Positions 24,039-35,400 of a DNA stretch of 64,000 nt are shown piece by piece; the first letter of the stretch is position 1; the number at the start of each line of letters is the position of its first letter. The stretch lies in assembly GCF_008831285.2 (NCBI RefSeq), contig NC_045139.1:9945204-10009203 (forward strand). The letters run 5' to 3'. A program made the translations under genes and the position numbers. The DNA is from Nymphaea colorata (Eukaryota; Streptophyta; Magnoliopsida; Nymphaeales; Nymphaeaceae). The notes under the pieces are model-generated. The model was not told the origin of the DNA and searched no databases. It saw nothing but the letters and a program-made list of their open reading frames with translations.

Positions 24039-25647
24039 GGAACTGCCATGCACAGTTAGAGATTACAACATGGCATTTCCAAGTAGTTGCACAGCATTTC
24101 TAGAAAATCTGCTTTGGAAAAGTACCAACCTTTTTTTTCATAGGATTTCATCTAAGTCATATATGCGCTTCAGTAAGTTACTTACTTTTACTTGATCAGC
24201 TCGTTGTTATAGCCCTGTTTTCATTATAATTTTGCGAGTTACTGATGCATTAACATATACAATTTTTTTGTTTATTTTAGTATTGCTTTCATTTTGAACT
24301 TTGCTTAGTATTTTGCATATAATACACAGTCATAACCCACATTTTCTAAAGTTGTTGTGCTGGTATTGGTACCAACATCTCTGGACCTATATTCTAACCT
24401 GTAACCGCATCCATGTGACTAATTTGCCACCTTTTGAGATTGGGTATCCATTCTTGAACTTGAGAGCTGTGCAGGCCACACCATGGAAGAGTAGAATGAC
24501 TTTGTGCAACAGGGCTTATCAAATTAATCTTGAATGTAACCTACAAACACGGAACAAACACTTGCCCAGCCAAGAGAGAATCGTGTTCCAAAGAACATAG
24601 CATTCATGTTACCAAATGGAACTTTGCTTCATTGAAGAATTTGGAAAATTATGAAGGGATTTATATTCGTGTCGTATACTATGCTGTGTCTTTGAGGAGG
24701 CAGTCAAGTCAATTCTAAGTCAGGTCAATACAAATTGCATTTGAACTAATTTTAGCATTCAAAAGTGTACCAACATACAATTCAGTGCTTATTTTAAAAT
24801 ATTTTGAGTAAAAGTCAATTGAAACAATTTATGTAATTCAAAATATATTAAAATAAACATCGGAATGACAAATACATATACTCAAGGTCATTATGAATGC
24901 CTTAATTTCATCACATTATCTATGTTTTTAACTTATTTTATTTCACTAATCTTATTTCTTGCAAGAAAAAATCTTTTGAAATATTAAGTTACTTGACTCA
25001 GCATTATTACTTTTTTTTTTTTTCCTTCTTTTGCCTTCCTCATCACGGCTGACAGTACACTACTGGAAGAGCTCAGATGTCCCCGACCTGCGGGAAAATG
25101 GCGAAAACGAATGTCACCGTCCAACTTTCTCAGAAGTTACCTGACATGGTGGCTCTCTGGATCTGGACCCACATTGGTTATGTGGTCCATTTCCCTGCTT
25201 TGCCATAAATGTGACCTCAGATCTAAAGGGAATGAAGATATATAGAAACCTGTGCACATGCATAGCAATAATAATCTTTTTATGTAAAAGCAAGTTCATA
25301 TGGGAGCCAAGCTAACCAAAGGACTCATAAGATTCACGTTCGACTCGTTTACGGAAGATGTCTATGGTTCCGATACAATCATATGTTCGATCCAAAATCC
25401 AATTCGAGCGATTGAGCTATTCACATTTATATCATATAAAGTCTTCCTTCCTGAATCCAATAAATATTTGATTTTTCTTGGACATCTAAATATCATTACG
25501 TTTAGGAGTTCTCATATGATTTATGTACCACTTTTTACAACCAAACCCGAACCGACAGTCCGTGTCAATTGAAGCCAAATCTGAAACAGTTGATACAGTA
25601 ATCGCTATTTGGTAATAGCTAGTGATGTCCGAATCCGGATTCATTAA
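24039..25647. other. No gene seen
   Basis: AT-rich intergenic DNA with short open frames only. No domain or splice-linked series of exons was recognised. Confidence 0.5.
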
Positions 25648-25797
25648 AGGGGTTGTTTGGCATTAGGAACAACGTGTATTATGAGCATTGTGTATTCAAA
25701 ATTAAGTACATTCATGACAAGAATATATGAATCTAATCTAATTTTATGGCGGATTCTTCAAACATTTGCACATTTTTCCTAATGCCAAACCGCCCCT
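25648..25797. mobile_element. 150-bp MITE with GGGGTTGTTTGG-type TIR
   Basis: The left end aggggttgtttggcattagg and the right end cctaatgccaaaccgcccct are inverted repeats over about 21 bp with two mismatches. The interior is AT-rich and non-coding. The target duplication is not clear. The TIR type and length resemble the element at 42057-42204. Confidence 0.75.
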
Positions 25798-26348
25798 AAG
25801 GAGCATATTATGAACTTAAATGTTTCAGCTTAGGGGTCCAATTCTTACTAAATTAAACGGAGATTTTACATAAGAATCGGCCCGCTTCTCCGGTACTAAG
25901 TATGTTTTTGCGGGACCTAGGCTCATGGGACAAACGAGTGTGGACCTACGTTTGAGCTTGACTTAATAGTTATGTATTATGAAGCTGCATGAAGACTTTA
26001 GTAGCAAATTCATTACTTAAAAACTAAAGCATCGACCATGAAGAGATTCCAACATGTTTGTTGTTGGGGAGTTAATAATCAAGTGGGACTCTAGAAAAGG
26101 GTATCATCAAACATGGATAGAGAGTCTCATTATCACTACATATTGCATGATGAACATATGCAAACCTATTTAACAAACAATTGTTTTGACGTCGATAGCT
26201 ACCACTTTTATGGAATCCAAGGCCCGCTTCTTTACTTCACGTTAGTAACAAAAAAAGTGGAGCTCCGTAAGAAGGTTCATTATTTTTCTAGTTTTGGGTA
26301 AGCAAAATTTTAGCTTACCACCTAACAATAACAAGAGTGTCTAAGCAG
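25798..26348. other. No gene seen
   Basis: Intergenic DNA without recognisable coding or repeat structure. Confidence 0.45.
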
Positions 26349-26760
26349 CTTTGAATTAAGGCTGGGCATCATGTTGGGTACCCGCTACCCATTCCAACTC
26401 GGGCTCCAAAAAAAGGCATCGTTTCTGGTACCCAGTCCAACTCGGGCTTCAAAAAAAGGCACCAGGCAGGCCCGATATAAGCTCGGGTGGACCAGATTAA
26501 GCCTGGTTTGGTTTGACTCGGTAAAAATTTTTTAATATACATTTTATTGATTTTCATATATAATTATAATTAATTATATTTATATATTATTTTATATTAA
26601 AAAATATATGTTTTTAATTTAATCGTGCCAAGCCCATGCTAGGCTCGAGTTTTAAGTGTCGGGCCGAGCTCGGACTTAGGTTTTGGGTATTGGGTCAACC
26701 CGAGCTTGACTCCTTATTGAGTCGAGCAGAGCCGGCCCAATGCCCAGACTTACTTTGAAC
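26349..26760 (+). mobile_element. hAT-like non-autonomous element, 396 bp
   Basis: The element 26357-26752 begins taaggctgggcat and ends atgcccagactta, a 13-bp inverted repeat with one mismatch. It is flanked by ctttgaat (26349-26356) and ctttgaac (26753-26760), 8-bp direct repeats with one mismatch. Its GC-rich ends contain repeated CTCGGGCT-like words around an AT-rich core. It is related to the copy at 20279-20602. No coding capacity is seen. Confidence 0.8.
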
Positions 26761-27077
26761 TCCAAGTACAGGAAAAAAAGAGAGGCTTGGCATCTTTTGA
26801 ATATCCAATGTTGCAACAGCAAATTATAGTTAGCAGATCGAAGGATCTTTTGTTACTACTGGGTTAGAGGGGCACTCCTTTATATTTGGGGCACTTAACA
26901 TATATATATATATATATAAAGATGTCAGTAAAAATAAATTCACACCTACCATGTGTCTCGGCTAGGATTACCAAGGATGCTAAAACAAAGAGATGAAAAA
27001 AAATGTTATGTGGGTGAGATGTTAGCTGGTCGAGTGGCTTTCAGAGAATATACATTTAACAGTAAGATCTCTCGTTG

Positions 27078-27113
<36 letters not shown>

Positions 27114-27590
27114 GAGAGAGTGAGTAAGAAGTGAGTTAATGTTACTTAATATTGACCTAACACGACGTTGAAACAACACAAATCAGAAAGTAAACATGTG
27201 GATCAGGTAGAATTCAAGTCTTTCAAAAATATATGTTGAACCAACCACTTTTTTATTCTTACAACTGCCCAAACACGAGCTTGTGATTACCATGAATTTA
27301 AGTTAAACTCTTTGAAGCCTCATGACACTTCAAAGGCATTATTAGACATAATTTTGTGCATCAAACGAAAATTTTTTCTTCTTTTTTTAATTTCCACGAG
27401 ATCTCGGATTCCGGTATTTTTCCGTCTAAACTTTTCTCCACTCTGACTTGTGATCCATATATTAAAAAAAAAAACTTCAGATTCGTTGAGGCCCTCTGGT
27501 GGTATTATCCGGAATTTTTATTTCAAGATTTTCCATTCGAATGCCCGTAATACCAGGCCATTATATTATACCTGTCAATTTATGAGAGAG
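26761..27590. other. Promoter-side flank of the CCHH-finger gene, no gene seen
   Basis: AT-rich DNA with a TA run near 26898-26918 and a GA microsatellite at 27079-27122. Confidence 0.5.
27079..27122. repeat. (GA)n microsatellite
   Basis: About 16 perfect GA units followed by interrupted GA repeats. Confidence 0.95.
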
Positions 27591-27599
27591 AAGCTCGGA

Positions 27600-28200
27600 G
27601 AGGAAGAAGAGAGAGAGGGGGAGACGTTAGTCAAGGATGTGGGGTCCACATGTGCAGAATTACACATGAGCGTGCTGGTCATATTATTACAGCAGCAGTA
27701 AGTTGCAAGGAAGGAGGAGGAAGAGGAGAGAAGCAGAGGAACGGCAGCAGCAGCGTGCAGGCAGCAGCCGGACGCTGACTTGTTAGTAGTTCCCGGTAAG
27801 ATTTTTCTCTTACTTTCTCACTGTCTCTGCACAGAGAGCTCGTCTTGTCATTACTTCAGAGCCTCGTTCCTCGTCCCAATTTTGTCCTTGTCTCATCCTT
27901 CTTTCTTTTTCTGCTTAATCTCATCTCTATTTCTCTCTCTCTCGTTACTTGAAACTCTGGAGTCTCGAATCTTTCTGTGTTCTTCATTAGTTTAACCTAC
28001 GGTTTGGCTATTACTAGCTTCCACCGGATACAGGTCCGGTGGCAGGTCTTTGGAGCAGAGACGAGGAACAAGTTGAGTGTCCTTGTCCACTTTTGCGCGT
28101 GACAGTTCTCTGTTTTTTTTTTCCTGTTCTTTTAACTGTTCTCCAGAGAGAGAGGGACGTTTTTTGAGCTTGGTGGTGTTTCTGATTCTTGGTGGTGCAA
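27600..28200 (+). promoter_or_regulatory. Probable leader region of the CCHH-finger gene
   Basis: Purine-rich and then pyrimidine-rich DNA typical of plant 5' leaders precedes the start codon. A good donor (cccg/gtaag, 27796) and acceptors at 28033 or 28045 suggest an intron in the 5' UTR. The transcription start cannot be located from sequence. Confidence 0.4.
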
Positions 28201-31200
28201 ATGCTGGAAGACAAACAGAAGACTGCATCAGGCATGTGCTTCCCCTTCTTCTCTTATTTATTTTGCGTCAGGCATGTGCTTCCCTTCTTATCTTATTTAT
28301 CTTTCTACTGCCTCTGGTCTTAGTTCCTGACCTCTGTGTAATGAAAAATTTAGCGCCTTTTGGAGATTGCCTTTTCGGCATCCTTTCTGAAAAAGGAGCT
28401 CTTCTTTGAGTTCTTCATTGCCTTAAGAACCAAATCATGGGAATCAAGAGGTGGGTCATGGCTTGTAATATTATTTGAAAATTGGTTCCCTCATAAAATA
28501 ACCGGTGGTGGTTCTCTGATTTTTTCTTCTTCTCTTTCTGGGACAATGGTGGCAGTTTTATTGTTTTCTTCCTTACCCCTTCCAGTTTCAAGCTATAAAT
28601 TTTGGTCGACATATGTGCTAAAGAGTGGTTTTGCTCTGGGGTCAATTTGTGTTCAGAAAGCAACAGTCATGGAGTTTGGGTATGTCACAAATGTGGTTGG
28701 ACGTATCCGAACCCACATCCGAGCGCCAAACACCGGCGGAACCATAAGAAACACTGTGGAAAGCTTGGTAATGTTATTGTATCGCCGCGAGAGCGCTCGA
28801 GTTCACCAGATTCCGACGATGATTTACATGAAGAAGAGCATAGTTTCCCTGGTAAATTTTCTGCTTCTCCGTTTACAATTAAAAATTGGAATCCAGGTTT
28901 AATTGCTCACAGAAGTTCGTTTCCTTTTAAAATTTACGTAGCCAAACCGGTGGTAGATGCAGCTAAAAGCAATGGAACACAAGATCAAGTGGCGGAGAAA
29001 AGTGTAATAACAGAAGTTCATGAAATATCAAACAGAGTTGAAGAAGAAGAATTTGCAGATGCAGTTACAGATTTCTCGGAGGCTTCACAAAGTCCCAACA
29101 ATGAAGTGGTTCAAGTCGGTCGCAATGATCATCCTGGTTCTGTGAACAGGTCCTTATCAGGATCTCTATTTCATGATCATGAATCTGTAGCATTTAAAAC
29201 GGATAACCGTGATAGAGGTACTGAAGGCCTAATGGGACCAAAATCGCCCGCTGGGTTTGATTCCATTGAAGTTTCTAGTTTGCAAATTGATTCAACTGAA
29301 TCTTTAAAGGCCGAGAGACATGAAGACTCTGTTGGTTTAATGGGGAAACCGGTCCATAGCCATGTGCAGCATATTGTCGGTCTGAGGAAAGATGGTTTAG
29401 CTTGCATCCTTGAACAGGACTCACCCATCAAAGAAGCTTCCGACACTATCGGTGGTGATGCTTCAGGTATCCCAGCACGGTGACTTATAATCTTTTGATA
29501 TCATTCTCTAAGTATTCAAACTATTCCCCTTATCCAATTAAGCTCGTGTATTAACTGAAACTTATTAAACTTTTATTTATCCCACAACAACTCTCGACTC
29601 ATAGCCGATAACTGAAAACTCTGTTTTACTATTACAAATACCTCATGCTGGAAGGTGTTAACATATTTTCTGGTAATGCTCACTGAGTTGTATGTATCTG
29701 AGAAAAAGTGCCAAGTGACTGCTACTAGAGAGAAAGGAGATATCAAGATAAGTTAAATTTTCATAGAAGTGTATTCCATATGATGTTTAAAAGTATAAAA
29801 ACTTATAACCATGAAAGGGATTAAAAAATGTCATGAATCTTGATGATGTTGCAAATGAAATTGACACTTTAGAATTGTCATCATCTTCAGGAGCATGAGA
29901 TGCACAGAGGCTCTCCATGATATTTGATAGTTTTCGTTCAGGAAAACTGGCAAGATTTTACAGAATTCAATATGATTTACTGAGCAACCTTACTGCTAGC
30001 TTTGTTTGGGTTCTGAACCTTCTGCTAACATGTGTTTTGCATTCTGTTCTTTAATGGTTAGTTACACAAGTATCAACCTGTAAACGTTTTTTAGGTTCTT
30101 TTAAGTTATGTCGAGAGGGGGAGGTAAATGAACCTCTATTAATCAATGATGAAGGATTTTCTTGCTTGAATAATTCAAGGCATCGATCGATGATGATATT
30201 CATGCTTGCTACTAATTCCATGTTGAGAGTAAAAATGTTCATGGTTTATATTGTTGGATATACCCTCATAAATAGTTTCTGTAAAAATTCTCATAAAATA
30301 CCTGCCTTCAGCATGTTTTGAATAGCCTCTTTTCACCAGAATGGTAAATTTGACTTTCCCATTACATTTGGGAGCGTGAAGGTAGTTAGTGAACTAATCA
30401 GAGATAACTGTGCCTCCATCTGCAGTTAGTATTCTGAACCATAAGGGTGAAGGCCACGTTACACAGCAACAGAGCGATCACCTTTTGGGAACAGAAGTGG
30501 AGCTGCCAGAGGTGTCAATGTCATCATCGGATCTTTCAGCATGTCTGACAACAGATTTAGTGGAACCCAAATGCACGAGCAGCTCAACTTCATCATTGCC
30601 TGGTGCTGCAGATATGGAGACTGAGAATGGGCCTCCAAAGAATACAATGGCTAAAATTTGTGAGCATGATAAAGGACATGCAGAAAGTGAAATTGAGATT
30701 GATATGTCTCATAAGTATTGGGAAGGAACAAATGAGAGTAGAGGTTTCTTAGGCTACCGTTATGAGAAAGTTGTGATGCCCAGTTGTCTGGAGGCGTCCA
30801 CTGAAATTGATGACCCTTTAAAGGTTAGTGTTGTCCCTTCAGATGCACCAGGCGCTAAAATCTGCTCTGAGAGAGAAACTCAAGATGTTGCTCCAGTGAT
30901 GCAGATATCCCCAGAGGAACCTTCGCTTAATGAAACTTCAGGATCTGGGACAGTCATAACTGGTGAACTCAATGCTTTCTCCCTAAATAGTCAAGTTACA
31001 GACAGAAGTGTGCTGATTGACGCAGACATAAGGAAAGCTGTAGCTGGAAACTGTCAGCAACATGGAGCTAAAACCTGTGATCATAAAAAAAGCAACGATG
31101 AAGATGTACCAATTTCCACAGCTCCCGAAGCTTGGTCTCCAGGACATGACACTAACATAATTTCTGATGTTTATGAGGATCCCAACTTAGTGAAAGTAGT

Positions 31201-34200
31201 AGTTCCTTCAGTTCATACAATTAACGTGGAATCAGAAAAAACAACTCGAGATGATTCCAAACTTTATATTGCTTGTCAAGAAAATGTGGGTGAAAGTGGG
31301 CCACATGTGGAACTGGCACCTCTTACATCCATAAATCCTGGAACCTTTTTGAAGGATTCTTCCGGTGGTCATGAAGATCCAGATCTTATAAATCAAGAAC
31401 CTCCTTTGGGACCTCCTGTTATCGAGGCATTGACAGATATAGCTGACAATAGTGAAGTTGGTGTTGCTTACTCGAATAGACCACATATTGTCTCCAGTTC
31501 TGTAACAGACAAGGAGGGCTTTGCACCTACACAAGACACCAAAGCTCTAGGGGTGTTAGACAGAGAACAGGATTTAAACATAAGAATCTCTTCTAATGTG
31601 CAAGAAGGCAATGGTAATTCCCTTGAATATGCGAGCTCTATGTATAATGCTGTTATCATTTATGATGAAACGATCTCAGATCATAGCAATGCGTGTGCAG
31701 GGCACAGAGAAAGGCCACCACCACCTACCTTATCAGAAGATAAATGTGGAATTGTTGATTCTGAATCGGTCTGCAATGATAATGCGGTTCACTCAGGTGG
31801 CCTCGGCAGCTTCCCAACTGTGGCTCCAGAAAATGTCACACAAATAGTAGAATCAGTTGTTGAGCTTGTGATCCCTGTGGCTCCAATGGAACGTGACATG
31901 CCACCTGCAGTGACTGATGATGAGGTTACTGAGATAAGGGATGTCATCCCATCTGAAGATGAAAAAGCCTGCTATGCAGAGGAAAATATACTGCTAGCTT
32001 ATGGAGAGCGGGGTGATCAGATTTTGGATTTAAAAAGAAGCATGGAAAAGCATGTTGTTGTTTCCAGCATGGTATATGCTCCTGCAAAAAGGGAACATGA
32101 GGAAGAGAAAACACCTTTTGTTCCTCACATTCAAGAGAAACTTCATTTGGAATTGCAACCAAATCAAAGCGATCATGAATTTCTGATTGACTCAACAGGT
32201 TCTGATATGGCAATGCATGTCGCTGAGGAGGAAAAATCTTCTCATGAACACCTTACAGAAGCTTGTAACGCAAGCTCTGCCAATCCCCTTGAAGATAGTG
32301 CCACAAAAGACAGCATAAGGGAACTGATTCATTCAGACGCTGCTGATGGTTTTCCAGTTGAGGAACAAAAAATTCTGCCTATCACTGATGATGCAAAGGC
32401 TATTGAAAGGAGAGAGAGTGCAATCCCAGCTGGAGACGCAAACTCCAGCAGTTCATATGAAAAAACTATAGTAGTTTGTAAGGAGCTGGATGAGCAGTTC
32501 AAGGACTTCAAAGGAAGCCCAAACAAGCATGTTGACGATTCCAGTATGGTGCTTGCTCCTGTTGAAAGGGAACTTAAGGAAGATCAGCTACCATCAGATC
32601 CTCAGTGTCAGAAGAAGGTTCATAAAAAAATAGGATCAAATCAGAACCATCTAGATGAATCACAGAACAATATAAAAGTTAATGAGATAGCATTGCACAT
32701 CTCTGATGATGAAAAATCATCTTCAGCATATCTTACAAAATCTTCTGGGCCATGCTTTGTTAGTCCCCTTGAGGACAGTAGTTTGAAAGAACCGAGACCA
32801 GAAATGGTTGAATTGGCCTCTTCTGATGGTACCAAAATTAAGGATCTACAAAGTGAGGATGGTGTCACTACCTCCAAGTCATATGTTGAAACTTCAGCGT
32901 CTGGAGTCAATGGTACTCATGCTCCGATTTGCCAAACGGACAATGTAGAAGGTAATATAGTTTCCTGGTCCTATATATATATATATACATAATTTATTGG
33001 GCACAAACACACCCAAAATTACTGCCAGACTGAATTTGTTGCTTAAAGAAGTGCCAGATTTTGTTTGCCTTTCTCGTATTTGATTTAGGGCCTCACTGCA
33101 TTGATGTTCCGTGTAATGTTTTATGGTTTTTGCATGTCTATTGATTTTAGACAATATGGCAGAAACTCATGGCTGCGTATGCATCAAGATGCTGGCATGC
33201 CTATAGGTTGATTTATTGACCTTTTCATTCTCCATTAAACCTGCATGATTCTTGGTCCAACATCCCCTGGATATTGTATTGTTCAAGGAATCAAGGGGAT
33301 ATTTTTCAGAAACCATTCCTCCTCAGTAGGAAGCTCTGTTTCGAATGCCAGTTTCTAATCCGATCCAAGGACTCATAAATGGTGAAGTATGCCCATGATT
33401 GCAAATATTAGACGTTTTTAGCTATTTCCTGATTGGAGGCTATCCCTCCAAGCATATCTAGTTGGCAAAGCTTTTTCCAAACATGCCCTTGTTCTGTTAG
33501 ATCCATGGTATTGCTAGTCAGAATTTTGCAGGTGGATTCTCTATGTGTGTCTTGCACAAACTAAGAGGATCTTATCTTTATCTTGTACGCAGGCTTCTAT
33601 GTGGCTGTCTTGTGGGTTCTTTAACACCTAGAAAGTTCTTGCTAATTGTCACTGTCATAGGTTGTCCAGACCAAGCATATTCCATTTACAACGTGTGTTA
33701 AAAAGTTCTTTTGAATTGTCTGGGGACTGAACTTTTCTTCTATTTTATTCTTATAATAAGGCATTTTTATAATTTTCTTTTATATATTTCACTAGCCTTC
33801 CTATGTTTGATATATGCTAAAAAAAACATTTGATCTAAGGGCAGGCTTAATTACCCTGCCAACTGTCAAGTATGTGATCGCTGTTTTCACAGTTAATGAG
33901 TAATTATTTTGACTGTTATAATGTTTACTACAAATTGATCATTGAATGGTATCACAGGTGGAGACAATTTCCCTACTGGGAATGTGGTTTTACCACCGGT
34001 TGTTGTCAAAGCAGAAGCTGGAAACCAGGTAGCAGAGAAAGCTGATAGTAGTGTTAGTTTGAAAATCAACGTGGTCTCTGAGGCACATCAGAACAGTGGA
34101 AACCTGGTAGCAGAGGAAGCTCCTAGTAGCGATAATTTGAAAACCAACGTGGTCTCTGAGGCACATCAGAACAGTGATGGTGCCGACATGTTTGAGCCAC

Positions 34201-34724
34201 CTTCTTTCATGACCCTAGTTGAGGTGGCTGGAGATCATGGTGCAAAGCTAAAACCTCCTGAAATGAAACCAGAATATGCTGTTCAGAAACCAACATCTCC
34301 TGCCACTGAAGCTGCTTGGTTTCCTTCTCTGCCCTCAGTAGTAAATGACTCTGGAGCAAGGAAGAAAAATGAAGAGAGTATCACAAAAGCTGTAAATTCA
34401 AAGAGAGCCCGCACCCCTTTAAAAAATCTTCTTGTAGAAAACACAGAGAAAGGAGGAACTAAAGTTGAAGATCTTAAAGCAACAGCAAAAGACGATGTTA
34501 AATCAGAAGGCACATTGGTGATGAAGACGAAAGCAGAAACAAAGGCTCCTGAATTGGAATCTGACAAAGTTCGTTCATCAAAATTCAAGCTAGACTCTTC
34601 AGCAACAATTACTGCTAGTACAGGTATCATTTCCCCGCCAAAGCTGTTTGGCAATAAGAAAGACAAGCGGAAGAACAGGGGACTACATTCTTGGATGTAT
34701 GTATGTTGCTCATCTATCAATTAG
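28201..34724 (+). CDS. Large acidic protein with N-terminal CCHH zinc finger; function unknown
   Basis: Four coding exons, 28201-28231, 28657-29466, 30426-32951 and 33958-34724, all join in phase 1 and give 1377 residues. Near the N-terminus is a finger C20-x2-C23-x12-H36-x3-H40 inside VCHKCGWTYPNPHPSAKHRR. I recall this motif in uncharacterised plant proteins that also end in a CCSS(V/I)N-like tail, as here (VCCSSIN). The rest is acidic, Ser- and Glu-rich and probably disordered, with no enzyme domain. It carries a tandem pair of about 158 residues (811-968 and 969 on) and a 26-residue pair (1144-1169, 1170-1195). The first intron begins GC rather than GT. The start MLEDKQKTASESN is inferred because its frame and splice phase fit exactly. 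A nuclear or nucleic-acid role is only a guess. Confidence 0.75.
28224..28303. repeat. 40-bp tandem duplication spanning a GC splice donor
   Basis: The unit tgc(a/g)tcaggcatgtgcttcc and its continuation occur twice, offset by 40 bp. The first copy contains the inferred exon 1 end cag/gcatgt at 28231. The second holds an identical cag/gcatgt at 28271. Because 40 is not a multiple of three, use of the second donor would shift the downstream frame. Confidence 0.85.
32015..32900 (+). repeat. Diverged internal duplication, 158-codon period
   Basis: Two consecutive protein units share the same order of blocks: DLKRSMEKHV / DFKGSPNKHV, SSMVYAPAKRE / SSMVLAPVERE, then EEEKSSHEHLTEA / DDEKSSSAYLTKS and NPLEDSATK / SPLEDSSLK. 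The second unit starts at 32489. Looser similarity may extend to earlier parts of exon 3. Confidence 0.8.
34020..34175 (+). repeat. 78-bp coding tandem repeat, two units
   Basis: Two 26-residue units share NVVSEAHQNS at their ends. The DNA of the second half is nearly identical, which points to a recent in-frame duplication within the last exon. Confidence 0.92.
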
Positions 34725-34738
34725 TGTCAAGTAAAGAT

Positions 34739-34760
34739 GCTCTCTCTCTCTCTCTCTCTG
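34739..34760. repeat. (CT)n microsatellite
   Basis: About ten CT units just after the stop codon of the CCHH-finger gene, in its presumed 3' UTR. Confidence 0.9.
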
Positions 34761-34924
34761 TCTTGTGCATTTTTATCTTTGAGGGAGGTGTTGGTATGTT
34801 TTTAGCAAGCTTTGGACATCCTGATGAAAGGCAGTGATACTAGTAATAAAGTCTGTAGAAAATTGTGTATGTTGAGAGTATAGTAGGCCTTCAGAATGTT
34901 GTCTGTAATGTTTGTTAGACTTGG

Positions 34925-35400
34925 TGGGGGAGATTGTGAAACTCCAACGTTTTTGTGTTATGTTTGTTTCAAGTTCGTGGCATGTTAATGCATGAGAGGA
35001 TAGTGCTAGACAGACAGTTTAACGTGGTTTAGACTATTCGGCCTACACGCACGAAGGGTGCGTGGTGCTTCTTCATTTTATTCAACTCAAATGGAAGGAG
35101 TGCATGTACGCAAGACAAGGTGATGCCGCAGGGTAAAGCAGTGAAAGGAACTGTAATGCCAAGAATGCGCTAGAAAGTATGTTCAATGCCATTGCCCTCG
35201 CATAAGGAATGTCTGTAGATTGATGAAATGAACTTGCATTGTAATGAATCCTCAATGAAGCTATTAGCGCCAAGAAAGCAGTGCCAGTTAAGAGCTTTGC
35301 TTATTCTATCCTGCATGTTTCGACGATGCAAAAAATACCGTTAGTGAAGACTGCAGCATTACTGGTACTATATTTTTGTCGGTGATGATAAACAATCAGT
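34925..35400 (+). mobile_element. Possible Copia-type LTR fossil
   Basis: A purine run (tggtgggggagattgt) stands just before a tgtgaaactccaacg start, resembling a polypurine tract and LTR junction. About 80 bp further is ttaacgtggtt followed by a ggcctacacgc block, a combination common in Copia LTRs. No internal genes or matching partner LTR were recognised. It is an old, broken remnant with uncertain limits. Confidence 0.35.

Noticed and set aside
28852-28897. Possible 46-bp intron in exon 2 of the CCHH-finger gene
   Set aside because: It has GT and AG ends but is shorter than plant introns normally are, and reading through keeps the frame open.
31232-31534. Minus-strand frame of 100 codons opposite exon 3 of the CCHH-finger gene
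   Set aside because: The + strand exon has an 841-codon open frame with correct splice phases. The antisense frame is a shadow.
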